DNA of 64,000 nt from Cyanidium caldarium (Eukaryota > Rhodophyta > Bangiophyceae > Cyanidiales > Cyanidiaceae): contig JANCYW010000005.1 of assembly GCA_026184775.1 (NCBI GenBank), forward strand, positions 272,501-336,500, read 5' to 3'. Numbering within the stretch: the stretch's first letter is position 1; each line of letters begins with the position of its first letter. Shown piece after piece: positions 16,603-25,367 of this stretch. The notes beneath the pieces were generated by a model. That model was not told where the DNA came from, ran no database searches, and was given only the letters and a program-made list of their open reading frames with translations. The position numbers and the translations under genes are program-made.

Positions 16603-17176
16603 ACTCCAGTGCGTTGCCGTCGGGGTCGCGGCAGAAGAGCGCCGCCCGCCCACTCTTGCTCATGGTGTACGAGATGCCGCGCGCCGTCAACGCCTCGCGG
16701 ATCGGCGCCAGCGCGTTCACCGCCAGGGCGACGTGGTAGTCACGACCGCCGTGCTCCGGCCGCCCCGATGAAAACGACGGCAGCGGCACGCCGCCGGTGT
16801 TGCCGACCATGAGGTGAATTTGGGTGTTGCCCGCGCGGACAAACGCACCTGCGAAAGGCAGCTTCGGGTTGCGCAGCTGCGTGTCGTCTTGCATGCCCAA
16901 GGTGTTGAGGTAAAACTCCAGCGAGTTTGGGAGGTCGCTCACGAGGATGCCCACGTGCTGTATGCCGCCGTAGACCACCGACGACGCGCCGGCGGAAGTC
17001 GAAGACGAGGGCGCGGCCGACGACGCGGAGCAGCGCAGCGGTGCCGGGAGCGACGTTGAGGGTGTGCGCGGTCGGAGCGGGAGTCGACTAGGATGGTGGG
17101 GTGGACGATGGTGCGTCCGTGATGAAGCGGCGCTGCGGTGGACGGATGGAGTGGAAAAGGCGGGCACAAAGAACAT
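16565..17176 (-). CDS. Plastid-targeted VOC (glyoxalase/dioxygenase-fold) protein
   Basis: A 203-residue protein. The leader of ~75 residues (MFFVPAFSTPSVHRSAASSR...) is Ser/Pro/Arg-rich with Phe at positions 2-3, typical of red-algal plastid import. One vicinal-oxygen-chelate module follows: YGGIQHVGILVSDLPNSLEF, TQIHLMV, HGGRDYHVALAV, and FCRDPDGNALEFME. The two His and final Glu fit the VOC metal site. Similar single-module proteins are common in cyanobacteria and plastids with no firm function. Certain VOC proteins epimerise 2-epi-5-epi-valiolone, the product of some cyclases like the convergent neighbour, but this one looks more like the generic plastid type. Start at the first ATG; the frame further upstream has none. 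Confidence 0.8.
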   Translation of the reverse strand: MFFVPAFSTPSVHRSAASSRTHHRPPHHPSRLPLRPRTPSTSLPAPLRCSASSAAPSSSTSAGASSVVYGGIQHVGILVSDLPNSLEFYLNTLGMQDDTQLRNPKLPFAGAFVRAGNTQIHLMVGNTGGVPLPSFSSGRPEHGGRDYHVALAVNALAPIREALTARGISYTMSKSGRAALFCRDPDGNALEFMETPALAERPA

Positions 17177-17650
17177 CGCGAGGGAGACGCTGTGGAGCGT
17201 GAGGGGAGCGAGAGAGGGCAAGAACCGAAATCGAGCGCGGTGGCGCGCGACGAGTCAGCTGGCGGATTTGTGGCTTCAAGAGGTTTGCTCGGTTTCTTAT
17301 GAGCGACGATTGTAGCCTTTCGGTTACGATGGCGTCGGGAAAGACGCTTTGCAGGTGCGTGGGTAGCCCGGTGTCGTGGTCCCTACGCGGGTGGCAGTTC
17401 GTTTTTCGAGTTGTTGTGGTGAGGGAAAGTTACCGGCGGTCGCGGAGTCCGGGGCGTCAGGTGCCGACGCAGAGCGCGCGACCCCTGTGCTCGATGACGG
17501 CCAGTCAGGCCGCCGCTTCATAGCACATCGGCTACTACGTTCCGTCGAGTTCTCGGGACCTGAAGAAAGGGACTCTGAGCCCCACAGGCTGAGAGCTGCC
17601 TGCCGGCAGGTGTGCATCGTGCTCGGGCATCCGGCGCCTTTCGGCATAGC
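17177..17650. other. Spacer upstream of the VOC gene and downstream of the SDR gene
   Basis: A 474-base stretch that looks less GC-rich than its surroundings. It should hold the VOC promoter. The short frames in it are not protein-like and I call no gene. Confidence 0.5.
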
Positions 17651-18445
17651 TCAGAACTGTTGCTTGAGGCCCATCTGAAACACGAATTCCGGCATGAAGC
17701 CGCGGACGAAGGCAAGCCAATGTGCGTCTCCGCCTACCAGATAACGTTGTCTTGGCCGCTCGACATCGAGTGCCCGCGCGATCACGGCCGCGACCCAGTC
17801 CGGAGGAATGCCGTTGCCGACACTCTTATCCATAGCACTGGCGACTCGGGCGCGGCGTTCGGCGTAAACGTCGATCCGCTCCGCTGATTCGCTCTTCTTG
17901 CAGCGAAGTTCGGTTTTGATGAAGCCTGGCTCGATCAACACGCAGCAAACGCCGAAGGGCGCTGTCTCGAAGGCAAGCGTCTCGGTATAACCCTCGAGCG
18001 CGTGCTTGCTGGCGCTGTAAAAAGCGCTGAATGATGTGGGCAAGAAGCCTGCGATCGAGCCCACGATCACGACGTGGCCACGCCGTTGCGCGCCCATAAT
18101 CGGTAACACCGCCCGGACCAGTCGGTGGACACCGAAGAAATTGGTCTGAAACAGCTTCTTGGCCTCGGCTGTGCTGATCTCCTCGGCAGCGCCGATCATG
18201 TCCACCCCTGCGTTGTTGACGATGGCGTCGATCCGCCCGGTGCGCCTCATGATCTCGGCGACGGCGGCGGCGACACTGTCGTCGCTAGTTACGTCGAGTG
18301 CCAGCGCGTCCGGGCCGTGTTGAGCAAGTTCAGGACGCCGCATGGTGTTGAAGACCCGCCAGCCTTTCTGCTGCAGCCGCGCGGCAGCGGCCCGACCGAT
18401 GCCGCCACCGGCACCTGTGACGATGACGGTGCGCCGTTGCGTCAT
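17651..18445 (-). CDS. Short-chain dehydrogenase/reductase, bacterial-like
   Basis: A 264-residue classical SDR: VIVTGAGGGIGRAAA is the nucleotide-binding loop, LALDVTSDDS the adenine-site Asp-Val, DAIVNNAGVDMIG the NNAG motif, VGSIAGFLP carries the catalytic Ser, and FYSASKHALEGY is the YxxxK active site, followed by IEPGFIKTEL. It has no targeting leader. Substrate unknown. The protein reads like the many proteobacterial/actinobacterial SDRs, with none of the low-complexity insertions seen in almost every neighbour, and the surrounding DNA is visibly less GC-rich, so acquisition from bacteria is plausible. An 8-base inverted repeat lies ~92 bases upstream of the start. Confidence 0.85.
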   Translation of the reverse strand: MTQRRTVIVTGAGGGIGRAAAARLQQKGWRVFNTMRRPELAQHGPDALALDVTSDDSVAAAVAEIMRRTGRIDAIVNNAGVDMIGAAEEISTAEAKKLFQTNFFGVHRLVRAVLPIMGAQRRGHVVIVGSIAGFLPTSFSAFYSASKHALEGYTETLAFETAPFGVCCVLIEPGFIKTELRCKKSESAERIDVYAERRARVASAMDKSVGNGIPPDWVAAVIARALDVERPRQRYLVGGDAHWLAFVRGFMPEFVFQMGLKQQF

Positions 18446-18536
18446 AGTGCTCTTGCATAGACGCGCGAAATGGCAATCCCGACGCGGAATTTTTCGTTAC
18501 GAGAGGCCTAAATTCGAAACTGATCATGCTAAACCT

Positions 18537-18560
18537 GGAAAATTTTTCAGTGAATTTTCC
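18537..18560. promoter_or_regulatory. Inverted repeat upstream of the SDR gene
   Basis: Arms GGAAAATT and AATTTTCC are perfectly complementary around an 8-base centre, within an AT-rich stretch between the SDR and LST8 genes. The size and place fit a protein-binding site, but that is only inference. Confidence 0.35.
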
Positions 18561-18688
18561 GCGCGGCGGGATATTTCACGTCTGCCGTCAATTGACGCAC
18601 AGAAAATACCACCTCTCGAAAAGCGAAAAGTCGACAGTGCTGCCGAGAGTGGGCAACATTGTCGCGGCGCTCAGCGCGTCTCGCAAAT

Positions 18689-19735
18689 TCACACGCTGGT
18701 AACCGACAAGGCGACGGCCGTAATTGCTAGTTTGTGTGCGTCATAGGTGCGGATCACCGACCCACTGGACAGCTCCCACAGACAGGCACGTTTGTCGCTC
18801 GAGCAGCTGAACAGAAACTCGCTATTGTCCGAGAACACCAAATCCCAAACCCAGCGCTGGTGCCGCCCCAGCACTCGGTTCTGTTGCCACGGCTCGCCGC
18901 CCTCTCGGGACACGTTCCACAGCCGAATGAAGCCCGAGTCCAGCGCCGTCGCCAGCAACTTGTGGTTGGGGCTGAAAACCGCGCGCAGCACGTATCGCGA
19001 GTGCGGCTGCCAGGTGGTGAGCGGCTGAAAGTCCAGCGGCGCCTGTTCAGGCTCGGACGCGGCCGCATGTTCTAGCGCCCCGTCCGATGCCGTCTGGGGC
19101 GCGCCGCCTTCTTGCGCGTCATCGCCGCTGACGTCTGCGGCCGTCGCCGCCAGCGCCTTGTCGCCCACACCCCACACAAAGCAGTTGCCGTGGTGGTTAC
19201 ACACCGCCAGCAGAGCGCCGTCGCTGGACAGCGCCGCCGAACAGATGGAGACGTCGCCTTGCGGCTTCAACTCGCGGTTCAGGCGGTTCGCCAGCAAATC
19301 CCACGTCCGGATGTTGCCCGCCGCGTCACAGCTGATGATTTCGCGCTGGTTCGCATGCAGCACAGCAGCCGTCACCGGCGCTCGGTTGTGAAACACGTGC
19401 GCTTGCTTCCCGCTCCGCAAGTCCCACGTCCGCACCGTGCCGTCCTCCGACCCCGAATACAACCAACTGCCAAAGCTCTCGTACCCAACGCTCATCACGT
19501 TGCCCCGGTGCCCCTCGAATGCCACCACCGGATTCGGAGAGTTGCCCACCGCATCGAACAGAACGATGCGCTGACTCCCGCCCACCGCCAGGCACTCCCG
19601 GTCCGGCGAGAACGTCAGCCGGTTGATGTGCGACTCGGCAAACTGCAACGTCCGATAGCATATGCCGCTCGCCGCCTCCCAAAACCGAACGGTGTGGTCA
19701 TACCCGCCCGTCGCCAGCAACACCTTTTTGGGCAT
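18689..19735 (-). CDS. LST8: LST8/GbetaL, WD40 subunit of TOR complexes
   Basis: LST8 binds the TOR kinase domain and is shared by TORC1 and TORC2. The 348-residue protein starts MPKKVLLATGGYDHTVRFWEA, matching human mLST8 'VILATAGYDHTVRFWQA', and continues with SGICYRTLQ, NPVVAFEGHRGNV, WLYSGSEDGTVRTWDLRS, HANQREIISCDAAGNIRTWDL, GNCFVWGV, and C-terminal SSDKRACLWELSSG. Seven WD repeats can be placed. The usual length (~320) is exceeded by an Ala/Glu/Asp-rich insertion of ~40 residues between the fifth and sixth blades. The start is the ATG directly before the first blade. Confidence 0.93.
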   Translation of the reverse strand: MPKKVLLATGGYDHTVRFWEAASGICYRTLQFAESHINRLTFSPDRECLAVGGSQRIVLFDAVGNSPNPVVAFEGHRGNVMSVGYESFGSWLYSGSEDGTVRTWDLRSGKQAHVFHNRAPVTAAVLHANQREIISCDAAGNIRTWDLLANRLNRELKPQGDVSICSAALSSDGALLAVCNHHGNCFVWGVGDKALAATAADVSGDDAQEGGAPQTASDGALEHAAASEPEQAPLDFQPLTTWQPHSRYVLRAVFSPNHKLLATALDSGFIRLWNVSREGGEPWQQNRVLGRHQRWVWDLVFSDNSEFLFSCSSDKRACLWELSSGSVIRTYDAHKLAITAVALSVTSV

Positions 19736-20098
19736 GCGCGCCTCACCAGTACACCCACTTGCCGGCGGGCGGTGCAGCACCCACCCCGTCCGATGCGCTT
19801 CTGCCGCTACACCGCAACCGCTGGACGCCCAACCACCGGTTCCGCCACGATACACTCAAACACGCGTTTCAGAACGTGCCCGCCTCGGGGGTCGATTTCT
19901 CGGAGGTGACCGCGTTCGACGGACGCCACTCGCCCTCGTATCTCCACACACCATCCAAACGCCCTCGCCCACCCCATCGTGTCCGGTTCGAACCGAGGTG
20001 CCATCGTTTTCCACAGAGTGCGTCTGCAGTCTGACGGGGAACGGTGAAGGAGGACGTCAGGGCGCTGCGCCCTCATGAAGGCAGGGCATTGACCGGTT
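19736..20098. other. Divergent promoter between LST8 and squalene epoxidase
   Basis: A 363-base spacer between two divergent genes. No gene is supported. Confidence 0.55.
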
Positions 20099-21619
20099 AT
20101 GGGGTGCACAACCGATTCACACGAGGTGGTGGTGGTAGGCGCGGGAGTGGCCGGTGCGGCGTTGGCGACGGTGTTGGCGCGCGACGGTCGGCGCGTGTTG
20201 GTGATCGAGCGGGACTTGTCGGAGCCGAAGCGGATCGTGGGCGAGCTGCTGCAGCCGGGCGGTTGTCGGCAGCTGCGGGAGCTGGGGTTGGGGGCGGCGC
20301 TGGAGGGTATCGACTCACAGCGAGTGTACGGATATGGTATGTTTCTGTACGACCGCAAGATGTGCATCGACTACGTGGAGCGACGGGCCGCGGCGGGATG
20401 GGCGGAGGCGGACGAGGTGGCCGGCCGCTCGTTTCACAACGGGCGCTTTGTGCAGCGGCTGCGGGAGGCCGCCCAGGCCGAGCGGAACTGCACGCTGGTC
20501 CAGGGCACGGTGACGCGACTGCTGTACGAGCGGGAGGGCGACGAGACGTCGCGGGTGTGTGGGGTGGTGTACACCGTTGCAGCGGACAGCGGGGCCGAGC
20601 GGGTGGCGCGTGCCTCGCTCACCATCGCATGCGACGGCTGTGCGTCGCGTCTGCGGCGGATGGTGCTGCCGGTTGCGCGGCACAGTATCTCGTCGTATTT
20701 CGTCGGGCTCATACTGCAGCACTGTGAACTGCCGTTCCCACAGCACGGCCATGTGGTGCTGGCCGATCCGGCGCCGGTGCTGTTTTACCCGATCTCCAGC
20801 ACGGAGGTGCGCTGCCTTGTGGACGTGCCGCTGGCGGCCCGCTCGGCGGGAGCGAGTGGTGACCGCGACGGCCTGGCACACTATCTACGGACTGCGGTGG
20901 CCCCGCAGGTGCCGGATGCGCTACGGCCGGCGCTCGTGGCGGCCATCGACCGCGGCGACTTCAAGCTCATGCCCAACCGCGTGATGCCGGCGCGGCCGGT
21001 GTCCCTGCGCGGCGCCCTCCTGCTGGGCGACTCGTTCAACATGCGGCACCCGCTGACGGGCGGCGGCATGACGGTGGCGCTGTCGGATGTGCGCCTCATT
21101 CGCGCCGTCTTGCGCAGCGTCCCGGATCTGGCGGACGATGCGATGGCCATGCGCAAACTGCAGGCGTTCTACTCGCAGCGCAAGCCACTCAGCTCCACCA
21201 TCAACATCCTGGCGGACGCATTGTACGCGGTGATGTGTGCGACGGACGATCCGGCGCTGAAGGAGATGCGCTCGGCCTGCTTCGATTACCTCGCTTCCGG
21301 CGGGCGGCGTTCCACGGACCCGATGGCGATGCTGGGCGGCCTGCGGCCGTCGCCGTACCTGCTCGCGGCGCACTTTTTCGCGGTGGCCGGGTTCGGCATC
21401 GGTCGGGTGCTGCTGCCGCTGCCGACGCCAGCCAAGATCGCACGGGCGTGGAAGTTGTTTTGCGCGGCGTTCAACATTGTGAAGCCGCTCATCGACGCGG
21501 AACGCGTCACCCTGCTGGCGTACGTCCCGGTGGGCCACATTCCTACCGGGTGCGGTCGCCTGGTGCTCGCCGCCGCGGCCGTCGCCGTGGCTCTGGTGGT
21601 GTGGTTGCTGTGGCGATAG
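20099..21619 (+). CDS. SQE: Squalene monooxygenase (squalene epoxidase)
   Basis: This FAD enzyme makes (S)-2,3-oxidosqualene from squalene, the oxygen-dependent entry to sterol synthesis, on the ER membrane. The 506 residues include the N-terminal dinucleotide loop EVVVVGAGVAGAALA, the family block RIVGELLQPGG, the DG motif in ACDGCASRLRR, and the second FAD motif LLLGDSFNMRHPLTGGGM. PLSSTINILADALYAV and the following helices are also typical. The last ~20 residues (LVLAAAAVAVALVVWLLW) form a membrane anchor. Unlike many eukaryotes there is no N-terminal hydrophobic segment before the FAD domain. It is the conventional enzyme, not the alternative squalene epoxidase of diatoms. Confidence 0.96.
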   Translation: MGCTTDSHEVVVVGAGVAGAALATVLARDGRRVLVIERDLSEPKRIVGELLQPGGCRQLRELGLGAALEGIDSQRVYGYGMFLYDRKMCIDYVERRAAAGWAEADEVAGRSFHNGRFVQRLREAAQAERNCTLVQGTVTRLLYEREGDETSRVCGVVYTVAADSGAERVARASLTIACDGCASRLRRMVLPVARHSISSYFVGLILQHCELPFPQHGHVVLADPAPVLFYPISSTEVRCLVDVPLAARSAGASGDRDGLAHYLRTAVAPQVPDALRPALVAAIDRGDFKLMPNRVMPARPVSLRGALLLGDSFNMRHPLTGGGMTVALSDVRLIRAVLRSVPDLADDAMAMRKLQAFYSQRKPLSSTINILADALYAVMCATDDPALKEMRSACFDYLASGGRRSTDPMAMLGGLRPSPYLLAAHFFAVAGFGIGRVLLPLPTPAKIARAWKLFCAAFNIVKPLIDAERVTLLAYVPVGHIPTGCGRLVLAAAAVAVALVVWLLWR

Positions 21620-21694
21620 AAGGCGCCGTCGCGGCGAACGTGATGCGGACGCAAATGAAGCATCCCGCAGAGGTAAAGCGGCGCGGCGCGCCAC

Positions 21695-22825
21695 CTATGT
21701 GTCCCTTTCGTCGAGTGCGCCACGGCAGCCGTCAGCGTCAAGCACGATCGCACCGAGGGCAGTGGCCAACTCTGCCGTGCACGCGCACAGGATGCTGTCG
21801 CTGAAGATGTCAAAGAGGCCCGATGGCGGGCCGGCGCACGCCGCGTCACCTGCTCGCAGCGGCACGACCACGGCGCCGGCCTCCTGGGCGATGAGCGTGC
21901 TGGCGGCGTGGTCCCACGGCCGCCAGCCCTCACCGGCCACGCCCGCATACACGGCCGCAATACGCCCCTCGGCGACGTACAGGATGTCCAGGATGCCGGA
22001 TCCCAGCATGCGCACCGCGCGCACGCCGCTGCGCAACAGTCGCTCGACGGCACCGCACATGCGTTGAGCACCTATTCGACTCCGGTCGTACCCGAATTCG
22101 GTGACCACCACCGCCTCCTCCATTGCGCGCACCGTGTCGCATTTCAACGGGTGGCCGTTCAGCACCGCGCCGCGGCCCCGCACTGCCATGTACAGATCGT
22201 CGGTGCACGGGTTGTGCACGGCGCCCACGAGCACCGCGCCCTGATAATACAAACCCACCGAAGTGCATATTTGCGGAATACGGGCCACAAAATTGGTGGT
22301 GCCGTCTAGCGGATCCACAATCCACACCGGCTTCTCCGGTTGTCCGCCCCGCCGCTCCAGCACCTGCGGCCGGGGCGGCGCCTCCGCCGCAGCGCCTGCG
22401 TCCGCCGACTCGCTGGATATCGTCGACGACGACGCCTCTTCGCCCAGAAACCCGTACGCCGGGAAAGCGCCCAGCAGTATCTCGCGCATCTTCTTCTCCG
22501 CCTCGCAGTCCACTTGGGTCACCAGGTCGGCGCTGTTCCCTTTGCGCTGCACCATCAGCGTCCGACCGCCGTCCGCCGACCGCCCGCTCTCCAGCGCCAC
22601 TTTCACCAGAGATCCGCCGGCCACAACTGCCAGTGCCGCGGCAGTCGCCTCGTTCAACAGCTCGTCGTCTGTGCCGGGCGCAAAACCGAACCACGAAATG
22701 ACCCACTCGGCCACATGATGCACCGCAGGCAGTACGCCCGCGTGCGCACGGCTCTGCGGTGCGGCGCCCGTCCGAGGCGCCGGCGCACGGGGCAGCGGTG
22801 CGCAGCGCGCACCCATGGCCGCCAT
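21695..22825 (-). CDS. Inositol monophosphatase family phosphatase
   Basis: A 376-residue Mg2+-dependent phosphatase that most likely releases free myo-inositol from inositol phosphates. The metal site is clear: GFLGEEASS (first Glu), WIVDPLDGTTNF (Asp, Asp) and WRPWDHAAST (last Asp). LVTQVDCEAEKKMREIL is the usual upstream helix. An acidic/Ser/Ala insertion of ~40 residues follows GEE. The first ~40 residues are Ala/Pro/Arg-rich and could be a targeting leader. Start at the first of two close ATGs. Related enzymes act on histidinol phosphate or galactose phosphate; with MIPS in the window, the inositol role is the simplest reading. Confidence 0.88.
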   Translation of the reverse strand: MAAMGARCAPLPRAPAPRTGAAPQSRAHAGVLPAVHHVAEWVISWFGFAPGTDDELLNEATAAALAVVAGGSLVKVALESGRSADGGRTLMVQRKGNSADLVTQVDCEAEKKMREILLGAFPAYGFLGEEASSSTISSESADAGAAAEAPPRPQVLERRGGQPEKPVWIVDPLDGTTNFVARIPQICTSVGLYYQGAVLVGAVHNPCTDDLYMAVRGRGAVLNGHPLKCDTVRAMEEAVVVTEFGYDRSRIGAQRMCGAVERLLRSGVRAVRMLGSGILDILYVAEGRIAAVYAGVAGEGWRPWDHAASTLIAQEAGAVVVPLRAGDAACAGPPSGLFDIFSDSILCACTAELATALGAIVLDADGCRGALDERDT

Positions 22826-23158
22826 CGCGCAGAGTTTTGTGCGCGACGCCCACAAGCCACGGACGTTGCCGCAGTGAGCACGCTCGGTCCGTCGACGAGG
22901 CGTGTTTCGACGCGCACCCGCGCGCGCCAGCCAGCGCCAAGTGGCTGCACGCGCGCAGACCGAAATGTACGCAATTGTCGCCAAATGTACTATATCGTTC
23001 GCACCGAACTTTCCGCCCGGCGCGCGCTGAGGCGGCGGCGGCGCCCACACCCGCGCTCGCTGCGGCTTGTGGCGATTGCCCTTCACGCAGGCGCCGCCTC
23101 CCTCCGATCAGCTCGAGCCAACAGACCGCTCTCCTCGTGCGGGCGCACCTGACACAGC
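22826..23158. other. Divergent promoter between the IMPase and uL1 genes
   Basis: A 333-base spacer between divergent genes; no gene is supported. Confidence 0.5.
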
Positions 23159-23815
23159 ATGTCCTCGAAGCTGCCGTCGGCGGTGATCCGCTCGGCGGTG
23201 CAGGACATGCTGCGCGAGTCCACCGACGAGCGCAAGCGCAACTTTCTGGAGACGGTCGAGCTGCAGGTCGGCATCAAGAACTACGACCCGCAGAAGGACA
23301 AACGGTTTGCCGGTACGATTCGGCTGCCGTACGTGCAGCGACCGACGATGCGCATCGCGGTGCTGGGCGACGCGGCGCATCTGGAGCAGGCGGCGGCGAT
23401 CGGGGTGGACGGCTACGACCTGGAGCGGCTGAAGCAGTTCAACAAGCAGAAGAAGCCGATCAAGAAGTTTGCCAAGTCGTATGACGCGTTCTTGGCCAGC
23501 GAGAGCATCATCAAGCAGATTCCACGAGTGCTGGGGCCCGGTCTGAACAAGGCCGGCAAGTTCCCCACGCTCATACCGTCCGGCGAGACGGTGGAGAGCA
23601 AAGTGGGCGAGCTCCGCTGCACCATCAAATACCAGCTGAAGAAAGTGTTGTGCCTGGCCACCTCCGTCGGCCACGTGAAGCTCACCGAGGACGAGCTGGT
23701 GGCCAATATCACCCTGGCGGTGAACTTTTTGGTGTCGCTGCTGAAGAAGCAGTGGCAGAACGTCCGCTCGCTGCACCTGAAGACCACCATGGGCAAGCCA
23801 CACCGCATCTACTGA
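23159..23815 (+). CDS. RPL10A: 60S ribosomal protein uL1 (RPL10A)
   Basis: The 218-residue protein matches cytosolic RPL10A over its full length: start [72 protein letters not shown], and the end [11 protein letters not shown]. It forms the L1 stalk of the large subunit, which guides release of the E-site tRNA. No insertion or low-complexity tract breaks it, unlike most genes nearby. No intron. Confidence 0.98.
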   Translation: MSSKLPSAVIRSAVQDMLRESTDERKRNFLETVELQVGIKNYDPQKDKRFAGTIRLPYVQRPTMRIAVLGDAAHLEQAAAIGVDGYDLERLKQFNKQKKPIKKFAKSYDAFLASESIIKQIPRVLGPGLNKAGKFPTLIPSGETVESKVGELRCTIKYQLKKVLCLATSVGHVKLTEDELVANITLAVNFLVSLLKKQWQNVRSLHLKTTMGKPHRIY

Positions 23816-24181
23816 GGCGCCGGGCGCCCAGCGTCAGCGCTGCTGCTTTCTGTCTATTGCTTTGGCATCCCGTGACCTCCGATAAAGGCGCTCGCATCCC
23901 GAGACTCGACAAAAGCGCGGCCGTCGGCGCGCACCGACGACCTCGCCGTTACCACCATCATCCGCTGCATGCTTCTCGCGCCCACAGGACGGTGCGCATT
24001 CGGGGACCCACTCCTTGGCAGCGCCGCCCAACCCATGCGCCGGAGCCTCTCGGAAACGTGCCCGCCCCACACTGACCTCTACTCGGCGGCAACATGCCGC
24101 CGCCGTCCACGAAAATCAGCTGCCGCCGCCTTCCGCCCACCCGCAATCGCCACGCCTTCCGGGCAAGCTGGCCGCCGCCAC
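23816..24181. other. Spacer between convergent uL1 and UEV genes
   Basis: A 366-base stretch holding two 3' ends. I see no gene or repeat in it. Confidence 0.55.
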
Positions 24182-24643
24182 CTACCGGCCACTGGGTGCG
24201 TTGCTCGGCGCCGAGAACTCGCTCCCCTCGGGTGGCTGCTGCAACCGTCGATTCTGCGGGTGGGTCATCTCGCGCCGCAGCTCGATCAGCAGCGTCTCCA
24301 GCGTGCACTGGCGCGTCCAGCCGCGCAGCACCGCACAGCGGCTCGGATCCACGGCGCCCGTGTGGCTGTCCACGCAGTGCAGGTGGATTCGCGTCCGAAA
24401 GTACACCACCGGCGGACTCTCCGGGTAGTTGGAGCCGCACCGGATACGCAAGTTGTAGATGCGATTCTCAAACGCACTATTCAGCGGACCCAGAATCGTG
24501 CCCGTCCAGTACGTCAGCGTGGTGTCGTCGTCCATGAGGCCATAGCTGACGCACCCGTCGCCGAGTCCGCGCTCGCCCTTCTCCAACTCATCCAACAGCC
24601 GAAAGTTCCGCGGAACCTTCACGTCCAAGTCAGCGCCAAACAT
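24182..24643 (-). CDS. MMS2: Ubiquitin-conjugating enzyme variant, MMS2/UEV1 type
   Basis: The 153-residue protein is a catalytically inactive E2 variant that pairs with Ubc13 to make Lys63-linked ubiquitin chains in DNA-damage tolerance. VPRNFRLLDELEKGERGLGDG, TYWTGTILGP, ENRIYNLRIRCGSNYPESPP and LETLLIELRREM match Mms2 closely. In place of the E2 active-site HPN...C segment it has HLHCVDSHTGAVDP, then LRGWTRQCTLE, as in UEVs. The start (MFGADLDVKVPRNF) is the ATG that gives the family length. A short polar tail of ~15 residues follows the end of the fold. Confidence 0.93.
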   Translation of the reverse strand: MFGADLDVKVPRNFRLLDELEKGERGLGDGCVSYGLMDDDTTLTYWTGTILGPLNSAFENRIYNLRIRCGSNYPESPPVVYFRTRIHLHCVDSHTGAVDPSRCAVLRGWTRQCTLETLLIELRREMTHPQNRRLQQPPEGSEFSAPSNAPSGR

Positions 24644-25367
24644 GAGCGCCGCGTACCCAAAAAAAAGCCAACACGCGACACGCGCCCTCAGCACCCCAAC
24701 CCGAGACACCGGTCGACACCGAGAGACGCGGCGCGTAACCGATACGACGCCCGGCGCGACGAGTGCACCCCACACCGTCGCCGACCGATACGCCGACAAG
24801 GAGAGAGAGGATATGTGCGGAGGACACCGTCGGAGGTGTCATACAAGGGCACCGAGCGGTTGTGAGAGACGCAACGGATGCGAACTTGGCATCGACGTGC
24901 GCCCCGGCCACGATACGAGTACGCAACGCGCGTCCGATATGCCAGCAGCACAAGAACTTTATGACCCGTAGGAGGCGGTTGACGTGGCAGTCTGCATCTC
25001 CCACTCGTTCGCTGTCCAGCCGTCCACGCTATCCCTGGCTCCCGCCTCCGGCATCGGCACTCGAAACGCGACGAGCGCGAGCGCGCGCGACCCTCGAAAC
25101 GCGCGGCGACCCGAATGGCCGCCGCCTGGCCGCAGCGGCAGCAGAGGCGGGTGAGCGCGCTTGTGAGCGCCGTGCACGAGAGCGTCGTGCGACCTGACCT
25201 GACCAGTGGAGTGCCTCTGAAGCGAACACGGACACGCTGCGAGGCGGTGGCTGTGGCTGGTTGGGTTGTCGACAGGGTGTGGTTGGGAGTGCTTCGGGGC
25301 GCTTCGGTCGGGCGCACGGGGCAGCGAAGGAGGCGTCGGCGTCGGCGGCGCCCAGGGTAGGGTCGCA
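24644..25367. other. Long divergent promoter region between UEV and the giant ARM/ankyrin gene
   Basis: At 724 bases this is the longest gene-free stretch in the window. It must carry both promoters. No frame in it looks like protein. Confidence 0.55.

Noticed and set aside
17299-17720. Short frames on both strands between the VOC and SDR genes
   Set aside because: None has a recognisable motif or protein-like composition, and they overlap each other.
19985-20005. GGTTCGAACC resembling a tRNA B box
   Set aside because: The surrounding bases do not pair as a T stem and no tRNA fold is possible; it is a short palindrome by chance.
23816-24181. Possible small genes between uL1 and the UEV gene
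   Set aside because: The frames found are short, Arg/Pro-rich and overlap on both strands; this spacer lies between two convergent 3' ends.
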